Of a DNA stretch of 64,000 bases, positions 41,770 to 52,149 are shown in pieces. Below the pieces are notes generated by a model. The model worked only from the letters and a program-made list of their open reading frames with translations, had not been told where the DNA came from and searched no databases. The stretch is from Hyposmocoma kahamanoa (taxonomy: Eukaryota; Arthropoda; Insecta; Lepidoptera; Cosmopterigidae): NCBI RefSeq assembly GCF_003589595.1, contig NW_020653776.1:1-64000 (forward strand). The letters run 5' to 3'. The number at the start of each line of letters is the position of its first letter. The first letter of the stretch is position 1. The position numbers and the translations under genes are program-made.

Positions 41770-41965
41770 TTAGCGTTGCTAATGGAATTTCCCCAGACCA
41801 GACAGATACGTCATAGCGTCGCTGTATGGGGAGATAACTACGCTGCTCTGCACGTGTGTGCGCTGGCCGCGTGCCAGAGCAGCCACACTCCAGATAGCAA
41901 TAAAATGTATAACGTCCACGTGCGTACCAACTTGGGCAACATTTGTTCGATAGGGTGGAGCCATT
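41770..41965 (+). promoter_or_regulatory. GC-richer block upstream of the 42.1 kb gene
   Basis: ACGTCATAGCGTCGCTG, CTGCTCTGCACGTGTGTGCG and CGTCCACGTGCGTACC give a locally high CpG content about 150-300 bp before the first seen exon. Both strands are open for about 60 codons, which is probably compositional. It could hold the start site and a non-coding first exon, but no clear initiator was found. Confidence 0.3.
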
Positions 41966-42104
41966 GATAACTCTTATAACAATGAATATTCGTTGACAAT
42001 ATGCTTATATACTATTATAGTTCCGTGTTTCATGTCCTTGAACTGTAAAGGCGGTTTTGTTTTTGATTAAACAATGTAACTAATGTTTTATTTTTTGTCC
42101 ACAG

Positions 42105-44155
42105 AGACGTTAAATATAAAACCGTTAATTATGCATAAAGAGTGGTCTCCGGAAGCGCCGAACGGCGTAGAGGCCACTCCAGGGGCGGCAGGCGCAAGCC
42201 CCGCCTCTGTGGCGTCCACCTCGAGCGAGGAGCGCGCCATCCGCCGCATCGTCGGCCGCTGGGGCGCCGAGTGGATGAGCTGACTCGGCTCCGGGACTAT
42301 CAAACCTGCTGGCCCTCAATGGCCGGCTGATCACCCCCTACCGCCACCGCGTTGGGGGGCCCCGCGCCCGGCGCTCCACCTAACCCTTCAAAAATACGAG
42401 GATCTGGTGGCTAAAGCCGAGGCGATATTGAGCCGTCTCGTCGTCTCAGAAAACTACGATTCAGTTAACAACTTCCTCTCCCTTTACGACGCGTACATGG
42501 CTGCTCCGGATGCTACGCTCAAGGAATACTTTCCTAAGTACAATCCTCCGATCAGGCCGAAGAAAAACACCTGTGTTGGTCTGGGCATGGAAGTTATGAA
42601 GAAGCTCAAAGTTCTGGAGAAGGATTTCCCTGGAATAACGAAGTCTATGATGCTGGTATCGTGTGATGAGAACATTGATAGTCTGGTGGACTATGCAACT
42701 TCAAGTCCTGGGCCTCAGGGATTTCTAATCGAGACGGAGAAAGATCACGTGATGGTTGCAATACATATCAGGATTGGTGGGAGATCTGGTGTGTTCCTGT
42801 CTGATTTAGGTTATCACATCTCAAGAGTCGTTACTGTTATGGCAGATAGATGCTACCCACATACTGGTAAGAACAGTTTCTTTTTACTTCCCTTAGCATT
42901 GTTTTTGGTAACTAAAATGGATTTACCTCATATTCCATTATTTTCCAGGCTGGTTCACGCAGTCCGACGAACCGCATTGTCGCAAGGAATACAATTATCA
43001 GTACAACACCTTAAATACCAACTATATCGAGTGGCACGAGCGGGAGACTAGAAGCGCGAAAGTCAAAGAACGTCTTTCCCTCATTTACGTTGCTAAGGCC
43101 TATCTGTCAGCTATCAGTGTTACTGAGAAGAGAAACCTGGTTTGGGACTTAAGGTTAGTTAAAAACGATGTTTTTCAAAGTGTATAGTCGATAGGTTTCA
43201 ATCTAGTTCACATATTAACACAAGGTAGGTAAACTGCCAAAACCTAGTCAGATAATAGAATAATGTTTATCAGAAATATAATCCTTGGTAAAAAAATTAA
43301 TCTAAACAAGACATTAATGACGTTTTCAGGAGTCTTCTAGCCAGAGATCCCAAAGGTCGTCTGACGGCTGGTATTTACTTCCCATTGAAACCCAAGACGC
43401 AGGAGTTCACCATGTTCTTCGAAGGCAACAACGGCAAGCAAAGGAAAAAACTCAAGTTCGAACACTTCCTTGAGTTGCAGAAGGTAAATGTGTAAGAATA
43501 GAATGTTTAAAAACTTAGACAACAAGGAACTAAGTAGAGTAGGTAGTACAAAAAAACAAAAGTTTCCATTATAATATCCATATCCTAAAATCTTGGGGAG
43601 AGTCCATAAGCAAGTAGGTGCCTTATTTGATTCTAAAAATCGATGCCACCAATGCCAATGACCCTTGCATCGTTGGCGTCGTTCCAGTTCTTACGTCTGC
43701 AAGTGCCATTGTGAATTTAAGTCTTAAATTTTATATCACCAAATTATATTACACGAAACGTCAATTGTAATATAATGTAACAATAGCCAGAATAGATCAA
43801 AATGAGGACACAATCAATAGGATAGTAACAAATTATTGAAACGTTGAAGGCAAACATTGTGGAAATCTTGAAAAGTCTTCAGAAATCATATTATATAGTC
43901 AACCCGTATGGTGATACCTATGTACATAAGAAATTGACACAGTAATTCAAAAAAGTAACACTATCCATTTTTTAGATTCCAGATGAACTGGTGGATGAAG
44001 TAGAACAATGCAACGATCAGCTCCGTCTTCGTGACGGAGAGCTCCTCTCGATCCTCAACCGTCTGGCCACAATCATCAACGACGAGGAGTATATAGCTGA
44101 GCTTCTGGAAGTCAACAACCGAATTGTGCAACTTTCTGCTGGCCAACCTTTATAA
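42105..44155 (+). CDS. Multi-exon protein-coding gene, family not recognised; first exon damaged
   Basis: Exons seen: 42105-42866 (after acceptor TTTTTTGTCCACAG), 42949-43153, 43330-43482 and 43976-44155. Donors are GTAAGA, GTTAGT and GTAAAT; acceptors are TTTTCCAG, GTTTTCAG and TTTTTTAG. Every join keeps frame. ATG is at 42131. From 42392 the frame is open through all exons to TAA at 44153, about 325 residues. It includes KYEDLVAKAEAILSRLVVSE, HIRIGGRSGVFLSDLGYHIS, GWFTQSDEPHCRKEY, LTAGIYFPLKPKTQEFTMFF and an acidic C-terminus. The GC-rich N-terminal part does not read through: the ATG frame meets TGA at 42281, while good protein continues in the other two frames (GRRVDELTRLRDY, LLALNGRLITPYRHRVG) before returning. 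There is no signal peptide or membrane segment, so a soluble intracellular protein is likely. A decaying gene or base-calling errors are both possible. Confidence 0.6.
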
Positions 44156-44172
44156 AGAATCTCAGATTCAGG

Positions 44173-44331
44173 ATGAATATAGCAGATTATCCCTTGATCT
44201 TACATCCCAGAGTGCATGCAAGAATCCACGATACTGTAATGGAAATTCATAGATTGAAGAGTCGTACATTGGAATACAAACATCAACGATACAAAAATAT
44301 CGAAGACGAAATATATAGAAAAGAAGAATAG
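44173..44331 (+). CDS. 52-codon ORF just after the gene's stop
   Basis: ATG at 44173, TAG at 44329-44331, reading MNIADYPLILHPRVHARIHD ... LEYKHQRYKNIEDEIYRKEE. It is highly charged, with a coiled-coil-like second half. It lies 17 nt after the TAA of the preceding gene in another frame (open from 44101). It could be a true C-terminus reached by a frameshift, a second cistron, or 3' UTR. Its composition is more protein-like than AT-rich UTR usually gives. Confidence 0.3.
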   Translation: MNIADYPLILHPRVHARIHDTVMEIHRLKSRTLEYKHQRYKNIEDEIYRKEE

Positions 44332-44375
44332 TACCAATTTGAAAAGCTACTTTCAAGAATTTGGAAGAAAATCGA

Positions 44376-44381
44376 AATAAA
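44376..44381 (+). terminator. Polyadenylation signal AATAAA
   Basis: AATAAA 221 nt after the stop at 44155. A second one lies near 44576. The first would give a compact 3' UTR. Confidence 0.4.
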
Positions 44382-44639
44382 CATACAAGGTGTGATTTAC
44401 GATAAGCGTCGTATTCAGAGTTAGAAGTTTATCTGAATCATTATTAATGTTGTAGCGTTTTTCTGTATCATTAGTTGCCACGTTAGTAATTTCATTGGTC
44501 GAGTTCATTTTAGCTTTATCGTAGTTAATTCAACAAACACTTTGAGACTTTAAGACGAGAACGGTTCATTAAGGGAAATAAAGAAAAATATAGAAACATG
44601 TTGAATAGTTTCATTTGTATTACCTTTAGCTTTATTTAC

Positions 44640-44890
44640 ATCAGTCGACGAGACGAACAATTTCACACGCCTTGTGGTAAGCGACACGCCTGTCCATAAC
44701 AGTTGCAGTGATACTCAGAGCTTTAAACCACAAAAATCTGTGGAGCACTGCCAAGTGCCTGTAATTTCACCAGCACCTTCAAAACCAAGACACAGTAACG
44801 CTCGCCATAATGCTTAGCGTCAGAAATAGATAAGGTGGCAGTACTACCCTGGATGAACTCTTTCACAAGGACCTCTACTGCTACTATAAC
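44640..44890 (-). repeat. Family A repeat (minus)
   Basis: CAGTCGACGAGACGAACAAT, TAAGCGACACGCCTGTCCAT, CCTGTAATTTCACCAGCACC and GATAAGGTGGCAGTACTACC. Confidence 0.72.
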
Positions 44891-45090
44891 AATTATGATA
44901 AGACAATAATTAGTTTAATGATCTTTGTTGTGATGTGGAATTTCCCAGGATAACCATTCTTTTTTTCCTGACAATAAGAAATATTAATAATAAATATACG
45001 GTGCAATTTAAGGGGTTCAGCAGTTAATACCACAATCGCTTGTTGAGGAAATCCCGAGTCTGATTCCCGATAAAACCAACTATGAACTAT
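44891..45090. other. No gene; SINE-like B-box scrap at 45050-45078
   Basis: CCGAGTCTGATTCCCGATAA resembles the B-box region of the elements near 36040 and 36325. Confidence 0.35.
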
Positions 45091-45094
45091 TCTG

Positions 45095-45305
45095 CTATGG
45101 AAATGAAACTATTTTAACGGATTTAAATCGCGTATCATGTCATATCGTATCGCGTCCCATGGTCACGGTTGACAACCGTGACCATGGGACCTGTAAAGGG
45201 CCCGAAACGTCGGTTTGTTTGAAAAAACAAATATACGCGATTTAAATCCGGAAAAATAGTTTCATTTCCTATGTGTAACAATCGCGAAAACCTAAGAACT
45301 CGATA
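45095..45305. repeat. Head-to-head Penelope-like tails with palindromic junction
   Basis: A partial tail (GGAAATGAAACTATTTTAAC to CCCATGGTCACGG) meets an opposite complete tail (CCGTGACCATGGGACCTG to AACCTAAGAACTCGATA). The junction is a perfect 15-bp inverted repeat, CCCATGGTCACGGTT, with a 3-nt loop. Confidence 0.7.
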
Positions 45306-45694
45306 TTCTGCTATGGCTACGATGGATAGCGCGACGAAACAATTTTTTTTACTCAGCACTAATAGTGCTGGAAATTTGGGACCAGGTGACGATTTCAATT
45401 TTCATTGCCCACGAACAATTAGGAAGTTCAGGGTTCAATTGCCTTTATAATAGTATAGTATACTTATGACCAACGAATAATTGTATTTATATTTATTAAA
45501 AGACTGACTCGAATTCGACTCGAATCGAAAAGTCTTCATTTTTAATCTTATGACTCAAGACTTGAGGGTTAAAAAAGTAGACTAGTCGTGAGGCGTTAAA
45601 AATTAGTTGACGTTTTTGAAAAGGCCTAAAAGACTGAGTCTCTTTCATCACTAGTACATACATAATGATGATTGAGTCCATTAATCTTGACTCA

Positions 45695-45812
45695 GTAAGG
45701 GTGCTGGCGAAAGTACAGGCACATGGCACTTGTCAACTTATGTATGTCTAAGGGTGACGGGCGCAGTGGCAGGGCCCATCAGACTTGTGTATTATGTGCT
45801 TGTATTATAAAA
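45695..45812 (+). repeat. Family A fragment
   Basis: AAGGGTGCTGGCGAAAGTAC, GGCACTTGTCAACTTATG and GGGCGCAGTGGCAGGGCCC, then an early jump to the ATTATAAAAAA end. Confidence 0.65.
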
Positions 45813-45924
45813 AATAATCATGATACCCCACCATTGGTGTAACAAGGTCAAACGTGCAAAATGGAAACTTCTCAGGAAAGATGTTTAAAGATTCTACGAA
45901 CGAAATAAGTCGATAACTTTGCAC

Positions 45925-47320
45925 GGACGACGTGCCTATATTCGTGGCTAAGGAGCTGCACAAGCTGCCCCCAGTCACGTTCGATCACGTCGATGTCACC
46001 AGGCTGCTGAAGGATTTTTCTTCCCTGAAGTCAAGCATGGCCGAGTTGCAGTTTAAATTGGAGCCTTCAGATAACACCCTAAGTGAGCTGCGTGCCCAAG
46101 TTGCGTTATTAAGCAACGCTGCTACGGTGTGTAGGTCACAAGAAGGCTCTAATATAAACACGCGACGTGAGGCGCAAAATGTATCCATCAGCAATGTCGA
46201 GTCGGCACAAATGGTGCCGGCGGAAACGTCACGCGTGTGCATGTCAGCCCCTGCACGTGCATACGCCGCTGTAGCCGCTTGTACCAGCCGACCCGCCGTT
46301 TCGAAACTCGAGCGGCGGCAATCGGCTAAGAGCAAAAACAATCCCCGTGAGCCTGTCTCTGAAGTTGCACAATCACAGAGGCAGACGGACCTGTGCGATG
46401 AGGACGGCTTCACAAAGATGATGAAGAGAAAGAGGAAGCCCACTAGCCGTAACCAGTTATATAATTACGAAACAAAAACACGAACAAACACAAAAAAATG
46501 TATATACAAAAATTTGATAAAATTAAAACATGAACTATTCACACAAATAATAAAAAGAAGACTAAATATTGAGATACCTTGTGTGGTGCCAGCCGCGGTA
46601 ACAAAAGGGTCACAAACTCAGTATTTGCTGGAAAATGCAACGCGTTCCCAGCACTGATTTTCACGGAACAACATATGCAAGCATACTTTGGTACTTGAAG
46701 ATAACAGTAAAATAATTATATACGAATTTAATTGAAATTATATACGTACATATTAAAACTGTAACAGATGTGTGTGTGAGTGTGGGTGTGTGTGTTGTGT
46801 ATGTTTAAATACTTCCAAATAATTTATGTATAACTATGAAAACACATTATAATAATTAATACGTATACACTGTACCCACATCAAGCAACTAATATATTAT
46901 ATAACAAATGTGTATAAAAAGTATAAATAAATAGGTGCTGGAAAAAGTTAACACAATCAATCCCTTTTGATTTTCCAGCAGGAGAGCCTTAAGCTTGCGC
47001 TTAAAAGCATCCCTACTAGAAGTGTCATGAAGAGGAGGGGGCACAGCACCGACAGGACCGAACTCCCTACTGCGTCCGCCCATACCGACGACGCTGCTGT
47101 ACCTGTTACGACTGCGTTACTCCAAGAAGTCTGAGGAGATAGTGGAGTACAACAGACATAAAGCCAAATACACCCTGAGGGTCGAGCGGCTGGAGCCACG
47201 CCACAACGTAAATTTTAATTCGTTTGTGGTGAGAGTACCGACCGAACATCTATCGACCTACATGAAAGAAGAGTTTTGGCCGAAGGGTATCATGTATCGG
47301 CGATTCCGCGGCCGGTTACC
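45925..47320 (+). pseudogene. Retroelement ORF1-like gene split by an insertion
   Basis: The left part (45925-46440) reads FVAKELHKLPPVTFDHVDVT, RLLKDFSSLKSSMAELQFKL, then an Ala/Ser/Gln-rich linker and a basic KMMKRKRKPTSR end. The right part (47090-47320) reads LLRLRYSKKSEEIVEYNRHK, NFNSFVVRVPTEHLSTYMKE and EFWPKGIMYRRFRGRLP. The DVTRLLKD opening and the FVVRVP...EFWPKG-RRFRG ending look like the two ends of one accessory (ORF1-type) protein of insect retroelements, possibly a nucleic-acid-binding coat protein. About 640 bp of foreign LINE sequence lies between. Codon use is GC-rich compared with the insertion. Confidence 0.55.
46445..47084 (-). mobile_element. LINE 3' end inserted into the ORF1-like gene
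   Basis: The minus strand reads FGPVGAVPPPLHDTSSRDAF, then KRKLKALLLEN, the usual C-terminal tail of a jockey-like polyprotein. An AT-rich 3' UTR with a TGTGTG stretch (46769-46803) follows. The left end of the insertion is not sharp. Confidence 0.55.
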
Positions 47321-47426
47321 TGACACCAGATTGTGCCACACGTCGTCGACAAGTGCAATTCGTGTAGATTAGTTAGAAATACTGTTTTATTATATTGTAT
47401 GTATGTTATTCCTTAAGGTATATATT

Positions 47427-47689
47427 ATATCGATACATCCGTAGAACAAAGGTCTATGTATAAGACTACTTGTTCTCAGGACATAGTACATTTCGTTCGT
47501 TCTTCTTCGCTGTGGATGTCAGATCGACCTTTGTTCGATTTTATATTTCCGAAACAAAATAAGATATATAAATTCTCAAAACACCTTTACATAGGCCTTG
47601 GTTTGAATAACGAAATTGTTCTCGGAACGTACTTATTCTCTTTTCGCTATATAATCACTTCGGACTCTGTTCTTCGGATGAGTCGATAT
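47427..47689 (+). mobile_element. ORF-bearing TIR element, complete copy
   Basis: About 25-bp inverted ends, ATATCGATACATCCGTAGAA at the left and the complement of ATATCGACTCATCCGAAGAA at the right, 21 of 25 equal. Between them an open frame reads TTCSQDIVHFVRSSSLWMSD, RPLFDFIFPKQNKIYKFSKH, LYIGLGLNNEIVL. The frame is shared with 40820-41071. Too small for a transposase. Confidence 0.65.
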
Positions 47690-47849
47690 GAGAGTTTTAC
47701 TGTACTATTATGTGTGTTAGTCTATGAGGTATGTATTTATGGGTCTTAGTAACCTGAATACAAATAAATAAATAAAAAAATAAAAAATAAATATATCTAG
47801 ATATATGTCATTTTGCTTGCGTTGAGTTTTTTAGAAACGAAATTAAAGT

Positions 47850-48145
47850 TATTTGAAAAATGTATATCGATTACTACGCTTGTTCTATTTAGTTCAGTTC
47901 CTATAAAAAAAAATCATTGGTATATGCAAAGTACCTATTGAATACAGCGGTTTTCGTTTAAATTTTCGAGGTAAGTTTGTGTTTTCTATCGAGAAAATTT
48001 TTTGGACTCATGTTTTCACACCGTATTGTAAATCAGTGTATATCCTCAATTTTACGATATATTCTTTCCTAAGTGATTGATTCAACAGTTACACTGTTTT
48101 GCGTAATCAATAAAAGACATTTGAGGTTGCATTCGGACGTCATGC
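47850..48145 (+). repeat. Direct repeat with 50770-50915
   Basis: TTTGAAAAATGTATATCG, AATCAGTGTATATC, GATTGATTCAAC, CATTTGAGGTTGCATTCG recur in the same order at 50770-50915. The first copy has extra internal sequence. Confidence 0.6.
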
Positions 48146-49320
48146 TCATTAACGATTAATTTTAAAAAACTCAATTTATATCCCACTGAAGTAACACTTA
48201 GTAAATAACGCAATTAATTGTAAGGGACGCAGATTCCACCCTTACGGACGTTCCGAGAAACGAGGGGTTAACGACCTAGGGATGAGGGATCGAAGCGCAC
48301 ACGTGACGAGAATTAAGGGTGAATTTTACTACGCAGTTGACGGGGTTTTTCATTTCTTTCAATACGCACATGAAGAATACATATTTATACCTCGCATATG
48401 AGAATAAGTGACTACTTGTTCACGGGAAAAATTGTATAAGATAATTGTTGTCTGTCTTTGAGAAGTACCTGAATGATTAAAGAAATCGTGATAAATATCA
48501 ATGTTCATATCCCTAATAATAATACTATAAAAAAACTGACTTGTTAATGGAATAAATCACACTGCTTAATTGGATTAATCATCCATTGAATGATAATTGA
48601 TTCCATTAATCTCCAAGTCTTTGACAAGAGTCAATTTGTTTTCAGTGTAGTAGTGTTCTTAGATGAAAAAACCTTTTTCTATCATTTTAAATAATCTTTT
48701 TATTCAAATTACTTTAATTGTACACAAAACTAGATTATGGCTCGTGTAGCTTAGTCTATTATTAGATTATAAAATAGATCTTTAGACTACCATGATTACT
48801 CACTTAACACGAACTAATAACAATTTTCGCTTCAAGTCGTGGCCCTTAGCGTAGAGGTAGTAACTTGCTTCTTATTTTCTGACGCAGCCATTCATAATGG
48901 AGAATTCAAATATTAGAACAAACCACAAACAATATCAATTAATTTGTTTGCCAATGATTGCGTCAAAAAACTGCTGCACTTTAAAGATTGAATTCGTTTG
49001 AAGTGCCTTGTAGATAAAACTTTGGTTTTTCGCACATGACGCAATTATACAACCGGATAAATCAAACCAGTTTTCATTACAAGATATTCTTTGGTTGCAC
49101 CCCCAATCTTCAACTCTTAAATTTCTGTGCTAAGGTTGCCTGGAAGAAATTGCTACTTAGCAATAAAGCCGCCCGTTGTACACTGGCCCTCACGCTTTAA
49201 TTGATTCATACTACTCTCGTTCACAAAAAGTCTAGACGCATTAGCGATGCGCGACACGGCGCAGATCTGCACTGCAGTCATTGCCGGTCGAAATCGCACA
49301 AGAGCAACCGTGTACTCTGC
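48146..49320. other. No supported gene
   Basis: Mostly AT-rich. 49200-49320 is richer in GC (CGACACGGCGCAGATCTGCA) and in an open frame ending in the adjacent repeat; the origin is unclear. Confidence 0.35.
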
Positions 49321-49324
49321 AAGT

Positions 49325-49560
49325 CAGCAGATAATGGCAAACACGTCTCACTTTTTAACCGACTGAAAAAGGACGAGGTGCTCAATTCGACTGTTTTATT
49401 TTTTGTATTTTCTTTTAGTATGTATGTTACGCAATAACTCCGGCTAAAAATAATTTGTGAACCGATTTCTATGGTTTTTTTTGTTGGAAAGAGGGCACAG
49501 TGCTTCTATCTTCTCAATGACCCTCGGCAATCATCAAATCTCCGAATGCACACGAATATT
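49325..49560 (-). repeat. Dispersed repeat (GAAGTCGGTTAA family, minus)
   Basis: TTTTAACCGACTGAAAAAGG, GCTCAATTCGACTG, ATAACTCCGGCT, TTTGTTGGAAAGAGG. This is the reverse of the family at 32040 and 59100. Confidence 0.6.
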
Positions 49561-49864
49561 AATTTCCATGCCCATTAATTATTGGATTTAAAATGTGTAA
49601 TAATTTTAATTTTGAACAACGTACTTCATTGTTGTTTGTCTTGTTTTGATTTACGTGTGAACTATATAAAGCTGTTTTCCTATTCTTAATACTGTTTCAT
49701 CCATGTCAATAAGCAAGTTAACAAAAATATAAAGTAAATAAAGTGTGCTCGTTTTATATAACTAAAGTGAATATTTTTCCATGCTACCATCTTGTGGCTC
49801 GTAGCTGGACTACGACGTACGATTAACATCTGAATCAATTCGTAAACAGAATTTTTTTTTAAAT

Positions 49865-49985
49865 AATACTTAACGATGATAGGTAACATTTTTGGTACGG
49901 CTATAATTTCTGCACTCCAAAACTTTTTTCTGCTATTTTAGAGAATTTGCGCGAAAGAATGACACAACTTGACACAGAAAATTAC
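49865..49985 (-). repeat. Second THAP-element copy, deleted
   Basis: Reversed match to 24440-24550 (TGTGTCATTCTTTCG, AAATTCTCTAAAATAGCAG, TTTTGGAGTGC, GCCGTACCAAAAATGTTACC). A gap removes the ATG and first cysteine. Confidence 0.6.
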
Positions 49986-49999
49986 ACAAAAATTAGTAG

Positions 50000-50275
50000 C
50001 AGTAGAGCTCCTTGTGAAAGAGTTCGTCCAGGGTGGTACTGTCACCTTACCTATTTCTGCAGCCAAGCAGTAATGTCAGCATTACTGTGTTTCGGTTTTG
50101 AAGGGTTAGGATGCTGGTGAAATTAGAGGCACATGGGACTTGTCAACTTATGTCTCAGGGCGACGACGACGGGCGCATGGGCAGCGGCCTTCAAATCTTT
50201 GCGATTTAAAGGCGTGTAGCTTACCACCAGGCGCAGGGCTTGTTCGTCCCATCACTTGATGTTATAAAAAAAAAA
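50000..50275 (+). repeat. Family A repeat, near full length
   Basis: AGCAGTAGAGCTCCTTGTGA through GATGCTGGTGAAATTAGAGG to CATCACTTGATGTTATAAAA. Confidence 0.78.
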
Positions 50276-50769
50276 CTATACCGTACAAAGCGACATAGGT
50301 GGCCTAAGCTCAAGTACCTAGAGCTTTCGAGATTTCATGCTGGCACGCGTCCAACACTGACTAATCACTACCTTTATTTATTTACCGCTATGAAAGACAT
50401 TTTAAATTCGAATTTATTAGATATATAAGCAAGGTTTACACGTGGATAATCCATCTTTCTCTTGCCCTTCTCCTATTGCTCGGGGTCGACGCATCCATTA
50501 ATCTTTATCACCAGTCACCTCATTGTTGGCTCTTTCTTGCTGTACTTACATGTCTTTCACAGAATCGAATATCTTTTCCGTTCTTTCTTTGCCCTTAAAG
50601 TCATAATTTTTGTATTTAACCCGTTCACAGACAGTATAGACGTTTACCATCAAATTAAGAGTCTACTACCTCTGCTCTAATTCAAATTTTTCTCGTACTA
50701 ATTTTGCTTGGGTAGAGCGGTAGGGACACCGGTTTTATTTCAGAATTTATTTTTTACAAACGAAATTTA
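50276..50769. other. No gene seen
   Basis: AT-rich sequence with only short unsupported ORFs. Confidence 0.4.
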
Positions 50770-50915
50770 TACCATTTGAAAAATGTATATCGTGTAGTAT
50801 ACATACCATATAGTAATCAGTGTATGTCTTCCATTTTACTGTATATTTCTTCCAAAGTGATAGATTCAACACTTTCACTGTTATACAGTATCAACCAAAG
50901 CCATTTGAGGTTGCA
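50770..50915 (+). repeat. Direct repeat with 47850-48145
   Basis: ATTTGAAAAATGTATATCG, AATCAGTGTATGTCTTCC, AGTGATAGATTCAACA and CCATTTGAGGTTGCATCG. Confidence 0.6.
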
Positions 50916-51199
50916 TCGACTCTTAAATATCAGAATGTCGCACTGCTATTACAACAGTGTTGAAATTCCAAATACGTGAAATTCAAGATTAACGTAAAAT
51001 TTAATTATCTACATGTCAATACAACTGTCTCGTTAGAATATTGTTAAAACAATTAAAATATATCTACCCCGTTCCGCTATATGGATCTCAAAAGACCGAC
51101 TACGGGCTATAGAGTGTGATTTCCAAGTGCTTTCCGCATAATTGCTGCGTACTGTTCATCGAGTATATAGCCAGAAATAGAGACATAATGTCATTTAAT

Positions 51200-51315
51200 T
51201 TGTTTGAAAACTATTCTGCCATATCATTACGGTGACAACTGCGCTCCGAGGCCAGCACGAATTCGAAACAAATGACGGGTGTCGTCAATTGTTTCATTTC
51301 AAATCGACCAGTTAA
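51200..51315 (+). repeat. Dispersed repeat, inverted copy of 38298-38420
   Basis: TTACGGTGACAACTGCGCTC, GACGGGTGTCGTCAATTG and TTTCAAATCGACCAGTT. Confidence 0.65.
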
Positions 51316-51425
51316 TAATAATAATATTAATAAAAAAATCTGTATTTCTTAAAAACATGGGTTCTTAAACAATACTGGCTGGAGCCTCCTTGTAAGCACA
51401 GCCTGTGTCAGGAGGCACCGCTCTT

Positions 51426-51428
51426 CAC

Positions 51429-51459
<31 letters not shown>

Positions 51460-51475
51460 TGTGTGTATTTGTGTA
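51426..51475. repeat. (CG)n(TG)n microsatellite
   Basis: About eight CG units followed by about twelve TG units. The alternating purine-pyrimidine run is able to form Z-DNA. Confidence 0.9.
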
Positions 51476-51629
51476 TGTGTACGTGTATTTAAGAGTGGTG
51501 TACGTGTATCAAGCAGAGCCTCAACTTCTTCATATGTTTTCCCCGCAAACCATTTCGATCCCAGATCACAAAATTCTATATAAAAGTACAAATTATTTGA
51601 TGCTCCTATCTATTACCCATGCATATTTA

Positions 51630-51755
51630 CCTAATTCTCGTGAGTTTGGGTGTAATTTGTGGTTGTCTATGTGTGTGTCCATGGCACCCGCGACACAGGG
51701 TTTCCCTAGTGCGGGGCTATGTTGAGTGTGTGCGTTATTATTATTATTATTAATT
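51630..51755 (+). repeat. SINE (type 1), 3' half
   Basis: TCTCGTGAGTTTGGGTGTAA, GACACAGGGTTTCCCTAGTG, GGGGCTATGTTGAGTGTGTG, then (TTA)n. The tRNA-like head is missing (5' truncation). Confidence 0.75.
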
Positions 51756-52148
51756 TAATGAAATAACACTTCGATATAAACTGGCAACACATACTAATTT
51801 ATGTCGACGTTTTGTGTTCCGAGAGAATCTCAAAAAATGTTGGGTAAACAAATTACAAAACAGTTAAATAATCAATAAAAAAAATAATTAAAAAATAAAA
51901 AAGATAATTGAAATGATATTCCATTTTTTGTTTTGTTTTTGGGAACAACTTTAACAATGTTAAAAGAGACAAAATGGCATTTTTAAACATAAAATAACTA
52001 ATCACTCGTGACGTGCAAACAATGCGACTCTGTGCTTAGTACTGGCGCGAGTTTGTATTCGTTTTTTAATTTGTATTTGCTTTGGTGGCTTCACTTTCGT
52101 CTTCGGCGCGCTCCATCTGCCTATGTTTTGTAATCTGATCCAATCGCC
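51756..52148. other. No gene seen
   Basis: AT-rich flank before the LINE. Confidence 0.4.
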
Positions 52149-52149
52149 A

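Noticed and set aside
42083..42334. Four overlapping ORFs on both strands in the GC-rich exon
   Set aside because: Shadows of the damaged first exon of the 42.1 kb gene; high GC keeps all frames open.
46585..46620. GTGCCAGCCGCGGTAAC resembles the 530 loop of small-subunit rRNA
   Set aside because: The match is short and lacks two bases of the universal motif. Neighbouring sequence shows no rRNA conservation, and insect mitochondrial 12S differs here, so it is probably coincidence in a LINE 3' UTR.
51405..51725. 106-codon plus-strand ORF with a Cys-Val-rich start
   Set aside because: It is made by the (CG)n(TG)n microsatellite and a SINE fragment.
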